This document shows, piece after piece, positions 1-12,300 of a stretch of 64,000 bases of DNA. A program made the translations under genes and the position numbers. Source of the DNA: Streblospio benedicti (taxonomy: Eukaryota; Annelida; Polychaeta; Spionida; Spionidae). The stretch lies in contig CM032662.1 of assembly GCA_019095985.1 (NCBI GenBank), positions 35,115,247-35,179,246 on the forward strand. Direction: 5' to 3'. The notes under the pieces were generated by a model. That model was not told the origin of the DNA, did not search any database, and saw nothing but the letters and a program-made list of their open reading frames with translations. Every line of letters begins with the position of its first letter. Position 1 is the stretch's first letter.

Positions 1-173
1 TAAGTGCAGAGGCAGATCAAATGTGGGAGAGGTATAAAAAGGGTTGTAACCCCTCCTTTTTACCCACCCACCTTGAGAAAAAAACAACTCAAAGCTGCCC
101 TTACTAAATCCACCAAAATTCTCTGCAAACCCCTGGAAAATCTGATCTTCCCGAGAAGTTTACCCTGACTTAC

Positions 174-305
174 CATCAGGCATGCAGGTGAAGCCGTCAG
201 ACTTGAGCGCGTATCCGGGCAGGCACTTACAGCTGTGGCCCGAGTTGTTCTTGTGCTCGATACACTGCTGGCTGCACACGCCCCAGCTCTTGCAAGGGTA
301 CGCAT
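174..305 (-). CDS. LRP1: LRP1 window exon 28: EGF before propeller 3
   Basis: Residues 1269-1312. [20 protein letters not shown] then [16 protein letters not shown]. It equals [20 protein letters not shown] of human LRP1. The donor at 172-173 is GTAAGT. The following propeller exons lie outside the window; bases 1-173 are intron. Confidence 0.92.
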
Positions 306-3300
306 CTAAAACAGAAAGGACTCAATCTATATAATGATAGTTAGTCTGTATAAAAGCCAGTTTGTACAATATTAGAGTACAGATCAGCTTCCTTGCATAT
401 ATGTGGATGGGTGAAATTAACAACAGCTGCCAACGCAATACAAATACATCTTTAAACTGGGAAATACTGTGATAACATCTTTCTAAGCAGAGAAATACTG
501 TGGCAACAGTTAATTATTCAGATAAATGCGGTGGTAACAATTTTAACTGACCAACTTCAGTTTTAGGTTTAATAAATAGTTGTATTACAAAGATTGTCAT
601 TTTTCTTAATGTTGGCCACATGTTGGAACAAAATTCTGGTCAACCAAAATAACAATAACTTCGGTGATTATTCGACAGTCTTCGTCGATAATTGAGACTA
701 GCACTGACCAACACAAGTCCTGTTGTTGGGGCCTATCTTCATGCTGGCCGGGCATGAGCACACAAAGCCATCAGGCGCCATGAAGCAGTTGTGGCTGCAC
801 TGGCTGAAGCCACATAGGTCCTGACCTGAAAATGGGTTAATTTTATGTAAATAATCCTATTGAAAGTTCGCCTCCAAGGTATGATCACCAGTAATATATT
901 CTGAAAGAGAACATGGCATGAAAAAATTATATAAATTCCATAAATACTATCTTTAGCAATGGATATTTACATGCGAACCAGGTGTACAATACTATATATA
1001 CTAAACTAAATACTATACTAAATATATACATGATAACAATGCTAAAACAAATACAAAATGATAAATTTCAAACAGAGATGGTACTTGGTCAGCTTACCAC
1101 AGAGCCTCCCTTCATCCGAGCCGTCATCACAGTCGGGCACGTCGTCACACAGTCGATGTGCTTTCACACACACAGACGTGTCGTTGGCGCAGTGCCGGTT
1201 GGGATGCTCACACTCCACAGCCCTCTCTGTAAAACAGACCTCCATCATTTAAAATTTATGTTCTGCCTTGTTCAATAATATAGTTTTGTGAAAGTCATTA
1301 TGGAAAATGGATAAAGAATCGCTAGTAAATTGGTGCAGTCCAAGTATCATCCAATTCTTCTTATCATATTGTAGGCCCTCTAAGTTGAGTTCTGCACTAT
1401 CCTGTATGGCTCTAGCCTGGTTTTCCACTATAGTCAAGTCAATTAAGACCACCTCAAAGTTGATAAGTTTTGGTCCCTGCAGTATCATGTTAATTTATTA
1501 CTTTATTACTACTGGAACCTCCGATTAGGTACACCTCAAACAAAACCATTTTTCCAACCAGGTTTGTGATGAATCAAAAGAATTGTTGGACTTGTAAATC
1601 GTATCATGTAAAAACTTTTCCAAACATTAAACATTAATACACCTGTATATAAGACGACCTTTGTGGTCCCGAATTTTGCCCCTATATATTATTAGTATCA
1701 TGTTAATTTATTACTTTATTAAAGTACCAAAGTCCTTTTGTGTACACTCCAAACAAAACCTAATACTTTCACTTGATCCAACCAGGTTTGTGATGAATCA
1801 AAAGTGAATTGTTGGACTTGTAACTGTATCATGTACAAACTTTAAACATTAAACATTAATACTACTTTATATAAGACGACCTTTTGTGGTCCCGAATTTT
1901 GCCCCTATATATTATTAGTATCATGTTAATTTATTACTTTATTACTACCAAAGTCCTTCTTTAACGTAGGTACACTCAAACAAAACCTAATATATTTCAC
2001 TTGATCCAACCAGGTTTGTGATGAATCAAAAGTGAATTGTTGGACTTTGTAACCGTATCATGTACAAAATTTTCCAAACATTAAACATTAATACTACGTA
2101 AATATTTACATGATACATGTAATAAAACTTGCTTCCATAAAGGTCTTTGTATAACAGTATACTATAAGTTAAAGATAAGATTATTAGACTTTGCAGTGAA
2201 AATAGATTTCATTTAAAACATTTCTAAACTACTAATTAAAAACATACTGAATACTTATTAATCAGTTTACATGGACTAAAACGATAAAAAGGATTTCTTA
2301 GTTTACTTTTCCCCACATTTTACAGAAGTTTTCATTACATGTTTCAATGATGTTTGTAGTGTTGTAGTGTNNNNNNNNNNNNNNNNNNNNNNNNNNNNNN
2401 NNNNNNNNNNNNNNNNNNNNNNNNNNNNNNNNNNNNNNNNNNNNNNNNNNNNNNNNNNNNNNNNNNNNNNAGGTGTACAATACTATATATACTAAACTAA
2501 ATACTATACTAAATATATACATGATAACAATGCTAAAACAAATACAAAATGATAAATTTCAAACAGAGATGGTACTTGGTCAGCTTACCACAGAGCCTCC
2601 CTTCATCCGAGCCGTCATCACAGTCGGGCACGTCGTCACACAGTCGATGTGCTTTCACACACACAGACGTGTCGTTGGCGCAGTGCCGGTTGGGATGCTC
2701 ACACTCCACAGCCCTCTCTGTAAAACAGACCTCCATCATTTAAAATTTATGTTCTGCCTTGTTCAATAATATAGTTTTGTGAAAGTCATTATGGAAAATG
2801 GATAAAGAATCGCTAGTAAATTGGTGCAGTCCAAGTATCATCCAATTTTTCATATCATACTATTGTGCTAGAGGCTCTCTAAGTTGAGTTCTGCACTAGC
2901 CTGCACTAGCTGGATGGTTTTCCACTGAAAATCATCTATTTTTTGTAAATAGTCGAACCTCCGATTAGGACCACCTGTATATCAAGACCATTTTTTGTGA
3001 TCCTAATCTCCCCTTATATATCATTAATATCTCCTTCCCAGGAGACGTTGGACGTCAGAACAATAATGCAACTCATGGCGCAAAATTAGCCGCGCAAATG
3101 TGCAACAAACACACACATCTAAGCTGCTGGGTGAGCATGGCTTTAACAAAGTGAAGTCACTTTATTATTTTATTACAACAAAGTTTTTCTTGGTTAACTT
3201 TGTATGTACACCCAAACAAAACCTAATGCTTTCACTTGATCTGACCCAGTTTGTGATGAATCCAAAGTGAATTTTTGGATGTGTAAGATATTTCCCAAAC

Positions 3301-6300
3301 ATTGAACATTGATACTAAGTAAATATTGACATGATAATAGATTATAATAAAACTTGTGTCTTTGATAAAGGTCATTGTATAACACTACAAGTTAAAGATA
3401 GCATTATTACACTTTGCAATGAAAATGTATTTCATTTAAACATTTCTTAAACTAGTAATTAAAAACACACTGGAATACTTAGTAAATCAGTTTACATGGA
3501 CTAAAAAATATGAGTCATAAACGATAAAAAGGATTTCTTGGATTACATTTATGAACATTTTACAGAAGTTTTCATTACATGTTTGTAGTGTTGTAGTGTC
3601 GTTACAATGTTGACATAAATATATAGCATAACATTTGATGGTTCGTAAAACTTTAATTATACTTTCATGTATATATACTTCATTCGTTCTAATAAATGCA
3701 CCTGCCCTATTAAGTGCACCCCCCCCCCCACCCCTGTTTACACAGATTAAATTTAAACAAATCTTGCTTTTTTTTTGCAAAGATTTCATTTACCTGGTGT
3801 TATATTGTAATACTAATGCATCAGTATACACAGGACATGTTGTGAAAAAATGTTTGCGGTTCATGCATTTTAACTTTTATCGTTGGAAGGTGTGGTTGTG
3901 GGGTGACCTAATTTTTTAGACATCTCTCGTATTTTTGTTCATGGTTTGGGGAGAACTTATCACAATATATGCGGTTGCTATTTATGGGCATTCTTTTTCC
4001 ATGCTTTCACCGTACTGTCCCTAATACCAATGTTACTGTACATAAGATATATAATATACATGTAAAAGTTCTATCACATCAGACTCCTCACTAGAAGGCT
4101 GGAAAGGATTTGGCCCTGGCACAACGTTTTTTTGGGGGGATGATTAAGGTGAAATACATTACTGATATCGTAAGAAGGCTACACGAGAATTACGCTATGA
4201 TTTCTTACGTTTTTTTCCTATTTCTTCTCATTTGTTGCGACTATTACAAACGTAAAAAGGTTCTGTAGCTTCCGCAAATTACGGATTTCTTCATAACTCG
4301 CCTGAAGTTACGTTTATGGTTCCCCTCATATTACGCATTTTATGGAGGTTCCCGAAATAAAAAGAATATTTCTAAAAGTTCAAATCCACGCTGACATTTT
4401 GACACATTTTCGTTTCATTGGGTGTCTATATGGCGTCCGCACTTCCGCTTTCACTTTGTGGCGGGAATAAACGAGAACGGCCGAACAAATCCGAATATTG
4501 ATTAGCGAAAGATGGGCGCCATTGACAGGAAGTATGAGAAAATGTTCTGATTATCACGTTTTTTCTGTTTATTACGATAATCGTAAGTATCGTAGTTTCA
4601 GTGACTGAGCAGTTCCAAGGAAATTGTAATAGCAGTAACTCTGTTAAGAATTGTTACGAATTATTACGTTTTCTTACGCCAATTCCTCTAATTTCGCTTA
4701 CGATTCTGTATCCTTCTTACGATATCAGTACTGTATGCATTCTCTGTAGTGACACACAATGCATCTCTCACCCATCACTACTTACGACATTGCGGCTGGT
4801 TTTCATCGGAGGCGTCGTCGCAGTCAGCGTCTCCATCACACAGCCAGCGCTGAGGGATGCAGCGGTTTTGGCCGGGGCAGCGGAAGTCGTCCGGACCACA
4901 TGTGATCTCCTCATCTGGAAAGGTGGAGAATGTTTGCTAACTAATCCAGCTTTTCCTCAGATTTCATTGATCGCGACACACTCAAACCACCCAATTTCCC
5001 CTTTCAAGCAGCCATCAACTATCCCACAAAAGCAACTTCTTTTTGAGATCACAGAATTTCAGTCCACATAAAATGGCTACCCAACAAGCCGAGAATGGTC
5101 AGTTTGCATCCTCAACCAGGCAATTGAATTTAGTGGCTAAAGTAGAAAATGGTGCTACTTTCATAGCCCAGAAAAATGCTTAAATTAAGCTCGAATTTAC
5201 GAAAATGGATGTCTGATTCACTCTCACAGGGTTTGGATAAAGGAGACAACCATTGTGATAAATCTGAGCTCATTTAAGACTTTGTTTTAAACAGGAATGG
5301 TAGGCATATAAAATCATTGCACATTGCACACGCACCGCAGTGGCTCTCATCGGAGAAGTCTCCGCAGTCGTCGTCGCCATCACACTGCAGGTGGGTGGGC
5401 ACACACAGCCCGTTGGCGCAGCGGAACTGGTTCGGATGGCTGCAGTTGGTCGTCACCCCTGAAATAGTGATAGAGGAGTTGTGATGAATATATGAACAGA
5501 ACCGGTTGTGTGTGCTCATTGATTACTACATTTAATCCGTTAGATACAGTCCTCTTGAAGAACTTTTTCGGATGGTCATCTCTAGAAGAGCCATAGTGAG
5601 TCTGTGTAGATATGAACACTTTAATAATCATGTATGATCATAGTTAATTACTCTTTTACAGTCCTATTGGAGAAAATTGGGATGACTACACTGCTTTGAA
5701 ATGAACACCATCAATGAAACTAGACTTTGGTGAGAAATGAAAAAAAATGCATGTATTTTTCTACATTTGAATATGTTTGAAACCAAGCTCTTCAACTAAC
5801 AATAATTTGAATGTGTGACGTTTTCCACACAACATAGGCAAATTAGCATTTGGTACATAAAAATGCACATAAAATGCCGTTTTTTGTGCATTTCCACTGT
5901 CATGTGGTAATCATACTAGTTCTAGATTCCAAATTGCAGCCATGTGAAAAAGGTCCAAAACCTACATAACACCCCTAACAAGGACCCTACACCCTCATAC
6001 GTACCGGTGTCACAGTCAAGTTCGTCGGTGCCGTTGTTGCAATTTGGTTCCCCATCGCACCGAAGCAGCAGCTCGAGACACACAGTCTTGTCGCCGACCT
6101 CGCACTCAAAGTGCGTGCTCGTCCGGCACGTGGGCGTCGCAGTCGAGTCGCACGCGATCTGTAACATACAGTTTGATTGGTTGGTGATGATTTCAGAAAG
6201 TATAGGGCTTGGTGGTGGAGGAGGGGGGTTAGCACACACTGGTAGAAAGTCCATACCCTAGGACAATGATAAAAAGGCTGGTACCAGATTTCAAATGTGG

Positions 6301-9300
6301 AAATTTCAAGTTCTAAATAAACAGCCAGTGTTTCCATTTTATATCATGGCTCCAGGTTTCTTAAACATTTTACCATTGCAAACAATATTTGATAACTGTG
6401 ACGGCATTTGTACATCAGATCTTATAAATAGCCAAAGAAAAAATAAGCAAAGTGCAGCCTCTTGTTATGACCCTCACCTCGTCTGAGTTGTCCCTGCAGT
6501 CATTGTCTCCGTCACACACGTACTCCTGGCTGATGCAGCGCTGGTTTGTACAGTTGAACTGGTCCTTGCGGCACATGCTGTACGCTGTATATAGAGAATC
6601 GTTCTGTGTATACTAAAGTTTGAAGTTTTTTTTTATATTATGAGCATTCTTATCAAGTGAGCAAGTGCTACAGCTCTTTTTAACAAAGTATTATCTTGCT
6701 AAGTGATGAGCTAAAAAGATTCAGATTCAGTATGGGTTAAATTACGTCCTCTTTTAGTTTTGTAAGCTGGTCCTTGAGTTTCTATTGTTTACACCGAAAT
6801 ATCCTGTAATATCAATATCAGATTGCACATGTATTTAGTAGAAGAAATGAAACAAGTGTGTATACATACTGCAGTTCTGTTCGTCGTATCCGTCGCCACA
6901 GTCGTTGTCGTGGTCACACAGCCAGGAGTTGGGAATGCAGCGGTGGGTCGTGGGGCAGCGTGTCATACCCACAGAGCAGTCATTGGCTGGAACACACATC
7001 ATAGGAGCTACAGTAACTATTTGAAAAGACAGTCTCCCAAAGAAGGGTCTACATGGGTAAAAGTGATATGACAACACAGTTTTTTAAGGCACTTTTTGCT
7101 GTAAAGTGAAACACTTAAAATTTCTTATCTAAGCTTTATTTTAGGTTTTATTTTAGGATTCAACAGAAAGCATCTATGACAAACACCGGCTGATCATAAC
7201 AGCAGTAAAGGGTTAAATCAAGAATAAGCTTCAGATCGCCTACGTACTGTCACATTTTGCTGGTTCCTCGTCCTCCCCATTACGACAGTCGTCCTCTCCG
7301 TCACACATCCATCGCTTGTAGATGCAGCGGTTGTTGCTGCACTTGTACATCAGCGCCTCGTCAGGGCACTTACGCGTGCCTGCAACAACAGCACAGGATC
7401 AAACAGAAATCTATGGAAGCGAGGCTGAACAACATTTTTGCCTTGGTGTGGGTTCTGCAGGGTTACGTGAGATTTGATGGACATAAATGCTATCACGGAT
7501 TTTGGTAGGGAAAGAAAATGTACTTTTTGCATGGCTGGAACACTCTTGTCAAAATCAAACATTACACTCCATAATTTTGTAATATCCAGTGTGTGTTCAT
7601 AATCGGATACACCCATTGTATGCAAACATGTACACAGCTTAATCCTACTTACACCATAAACTACAGGGATTGTTTTCATGTTAACAGTCACACGGTAATA
7701 AGCCTTACTTTATATGCCTAAGGCAGAATCACGTGAAAAGGGTTCGTTCCCTCCACTACTCACTGCAGTTGCTGTGTCCGTACTCGTCCTCGTCCGAGAA
7801 GTCGGAGCAGTCGTAGTCTCCATCGCACTTCCACCGCTCGTTGATGCACTGACTGTTGTTGCAGCGGAACTCCTTCTCTCCGCATGCTGTAGGTGACACG
7901 GTGCTGTTGTCCACTGCAACACATGCAACGTCTACATTTCAGTACTTGTTTTATGTTTACATTATATAAAATGCACAGTACAAAGTACTTAGATTAAGTA
8001 ACGGAAGCCGATTTTGAACTTTATTTGGAAGGATGCAGTTTCAAATATTTCATATTTAACCATCAAAGATATATTGAATGTCTAAGCCAATGTTTGTGAC
8101 AAACACATTATTTTAACAAAATTTCTATGATGTTTGACTGTAAAATGTAAAAAACGCTTCACAAAAATTGCTATCATTCACAAAGAAAGGAATGAAAAAA
8201 AACACGCTTTAGTTAAACAGGAAACTCAAAGAGTGCCTATTCAGATAGAGGTTATACCATACTCACTGAGACATGTAGTATTGTCCATGTCGAGTGCCAT
8301 GCCATCGGGGCAGGCGCACACATGGCCCTGGTACACCGCCAGGCAGAGGTGGGAGCACGCGTGCGGCGCGTCACAACCGTTACCTCCCGTCTGACTCGCA
8401 CGGCTCATGTCGTACATACGGATCTCAAACAATGGCACGCTGCAATGCAAAGTAAGTATTTATTTAGTATTTGGAAATGGCTCATCTAGGAACTGGTGCA
8501 AATGATTGATTCGAATAGTATATCAAACATCTAACTTATGCTAGTGGATTTCAAACAGAAGCAAGCTACAAATAAATGCTTTACATGTATTTCCCAACAT
8601 TGTGAAGAGAAACTTTCATTTTGTACTATACATTAAGTTCAAGTGGTTTCTAGGATGCACCTCAGTAAGATTAGGAAGTAGGCTTTACAACAACGTTCCT
8701 TTACTTGATATGATGTATTTGTGGTAGTGCGCCTTTAAAGCTTGACATCTTCTATTTATGTTGAAGATATAGTCACCTGTCATTATGTATGATTGTTGGC
8801 CCTGTGAGGCGCGTCCAGGACTTGCCATCCTCCGAGAGCCTCACAGTGATGCGTTTGATGTGACCGTCCGTGAACTCCGTCCAGTAGAGTTCTAGTTCGC
8901 TCTGGGCATTGTAGTGGTGCACCAGACCGTATGGATGCTTCACAGACTTGGCCAGAGCGATTTGCTGAAACATGATAGAGTAGAGTAATTAGAAACTGAT
9001 TCTCGTGTTTCATGAAGCTTCGGAATACTACAGTAGCGTAATACTACAGTTGATGGATAAAATACCATAGGGCATGGGGAAGGATTACAGAATTAAACAC
9101 TGAATGCATATACAGATAGCATAGAATAGGGATTTCAGTTGCGAAGGAATTGTGGTTCATTCTGATTCAGTGAGTAATGTAATGAAATTGATTTACACTT
9201 ATACAATGCATGTCTCATGAATATCCTAACAAACAAAGTTCTAAAAATTTCTATTGTATACAATATAATTACACACTTTTTTACTATACATGTACCTTAA

Positions 9301-12300
9301 ATAAAGACTTGACATGTAATAACACCATAAAAATAAAGACAACCTCAATGATTCAATGATTAGCCCATTTGTCAAGGGGCTGAACTAAGACACCACCTCT
9401 CTACTACAATCACTTGAGGTCAGCAACAAGATGGTCTTGTAGATAGAGAAAAGCTCTACGGTATTCATTTTTGTTGGCATTCTCCACAATACAACCAATC
9501 CTACATCAACTTACAGTTCTCAATCCTGTCTCAAGGTCGTAGCTCTCGATCCTGTCTGTGTAGGCGTCGCACCAGTAGAGCCGATGGTTGAACAAGTCTA
9601 GACTGAGTCCGTTGGGCCAGAGCAGGGTGTCGTTGACGAGCACCTCGCGGTGGCTGCCGTCCATGTAGGCGCGCTCAATCTTGGCGTCCACCGGAGACGG
9701 CTTCTGCACCCAGTCCGTCCAGTACATGAACCTGCAAATGTGATAAATCATTAAACATGAGTTATTTTAATATTTAATTTTACTCTCACTGTTCTTGCAA
9801 GCAAGGGGCATGCTTGCAACAACAGTGAGAGAATTCACAAGCCAGTCCCGTAAGCAAACTTGGGGAAAATATATATACAGTTGTTCATTTAATATCTAAA
9901 TGTTTGTCCAGTACATGATTCTGCTAGGATGACCAATAGCTGGATGAATTTATGAGTCATTTTGATAGATTCCGATAATAAAGTATGCCCGGTACATGAT
10001 CCTAAAAGAGGGAAGCGCCAGACTGAGTGTATGGTTAGTGATAGGAGGTATGTTAGAACTTTTGTCTTCTGAGTAGGTGTAATGCAGTCTAACGCAATGC
10101 TAACGATAGCCATTGAAGCTCACATACATAGTCACAGACACTGCATTAACTGGGTTGAAAGCGGTTCCAAGAGATTTTTTTTTTTGAGAATAGCTTAAAT
10201 CTTGAAATGCACTGACTGGCCACTGCTACTTACTCCAACTATGATAACCAATCAACATAGATCAACATTCCCTCCATACTGAGGTCTAGAACGATGGTCA
10301 GTGGGTGAGACATCTTTTATTGTTCAATGTTCAAAATGTTCAAAACAAGACTAATCAATCAATTTCACTATCAATCACATCAGCTTCAAAAAACAATACA
10401 TACCCTCCATACTTGCGGTCACTAGGGTTAAGCACGATGGCGCGAGGGTGAGACATCTTATCCCTGACAAGCACCCGACGCACTGAGACATCATCAAGCC
10501 TTGCCACATTGATGGTCTTGAGGCCCTCGTCTGTCCAATAGATGTTCTCACCGATCCAGTCAATCGCGATGCCCTCACAGTTGTTGATACCTGATGAAAG
10601 GAATATGTTATTTTTCTTACTGGTTATTGGATGCTGCAATTTTAAAGTGTTCCATGAGTCTTTCACTATCTGATTGCACTTGTTAGGATTGTAAAACCAA
10701 TGTGGTCATATATAGCGCGGGCTCGTAGACTTAAATCAACAGGTAATTTAGTTCTTTATCCACCGATTGTAATAACATGTTCTGCAGTATATATCAGGAT
10801 CTGCGGTACCTGTGGCAATGAAGCTGTCATTTCTTCCACTTCCATCTTTATTCTGTCGGCCGATGCGTGATCTCTGGGCATCAGAGTAGTAGATGAACCC
10901 TGTTGCCTAATAAAATATTTATGAATAGTCAGCACCTTTACTCTTTTTTGGTTAGCTAAAAGGTTATAATTTCCAATACATTTTGCCACTCTGTAACCAT
11001 CATGATCTTTAACAAAAACCAATGATTTTTTATGTGTTCACCCAAAAATTGACATGTTATATCATTCAGTAATGATTTCTTATGCTATGTTCAAATACCT
11101 TATGATAGTCAACTGCTACTGGCCGGACTAGACCGGATATGGGTGGTATGATCTGATATGGATTTGCTGGGTCTGTGCTGATTGCCTTAACCTCTCCAAG
11201 CCTGGCATTGCTGTACAACAGAAATGGCTCTGATGTCCCTGACAGCACTGAAAGTACAAATGTTAAATGAATTATAAAATCAGTTTCAAATTTTCAAAGT
11301 TCATAGGGTTCATGTTGTAATTTGATCAGATATCTTTTTTGATGACATTTTACAAGAAAAATATACTCACGGTCGCATTTCGCTGAATTCTCGTTATTCG
11401 GTTTGTAACCTGCCTTGCACATGCACTTGTGAGTGAGGGGCTCAGAGTCGCTGGTCTTCACTGGCACACACAAGTGGTCACAAGGTTTCGACTCACAAGG
11501 GTTGGTCACTGAATAGAGACAGCCATTTCAATGTTAGTCTTTCAACAATACATATATATCTTCTATAGCTTGAATCTTTCATGCAGATGACATCAAGTAC
11601 ACGGTCATGATTTTTACATGATGATCATTTGCTTGGTTTCCTATTAGTTTTTGTATGATGATTAAAATGTGATGAGCGTTTCTTACCTCCATTAACAGGC
11701 TGTCTCTGCCGGTGGAACACTTTCACTACCTCAGGTGATTCAAGACCCTCAACAAGCTTTTTCCTGAATAACAAACATTATCACATAATGTCTTGTTTAT
11801 AATCAAACACCAAATCATGAGTAGTTTCAATTCAAGTGACCAATCTCCCTATCAAAACTAATGTTCAAAAACACCACCATGATGATCGAAAATACAGACT
11901 CATTAGCCCCATACCTCTCGTCCCTGACGTCGTTCCAGCGTTGCAGTCGCGCGAGTGAGCCGTTGCGCTGGCTGGTTACATACAGAAAGTTGTCGTGAAG
12001 CGCGAGACCAAACACGTTGTCTGCGGCACCGCGCCGCATCACCAGCTTGCGGTTCCCCCCGTCGTAGTCAACACGCTCAATACGCTCCAGGTATGAGTCG
12101 CACCAGTACACCTGCAATGGTGGTTCAACAATGGTTCAAGACTAGACTAAAATGAGCTAAAAATTCACTAAGATGGGTGTTAACATAACTTCAGCGCAGA
12201 AAGTGTGAATCAGACATTCGTTGTAGTGTACAATTGAGCTCCTTTTATGTAGGCTTTATTACAGGCTTAATAGTGCACCACTTACTATCATAGCTACTTA

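Noticed and set aside
982-1278. 98-codon plus-strand frame, repeated exactly at 2473-2769
   Set aside because: The exact duplication comes from the assembly duplicate, and the frame is a shadow of LRP1 exon 26 on the other strand.
4601-5071. 156-codon plus-strand open frame
   Set aside because: It is antisense to an LRP1 LDLa exon and a GC-rich flank; no known motif, while the minus strand has a clear LDLa repeat with splice sites.
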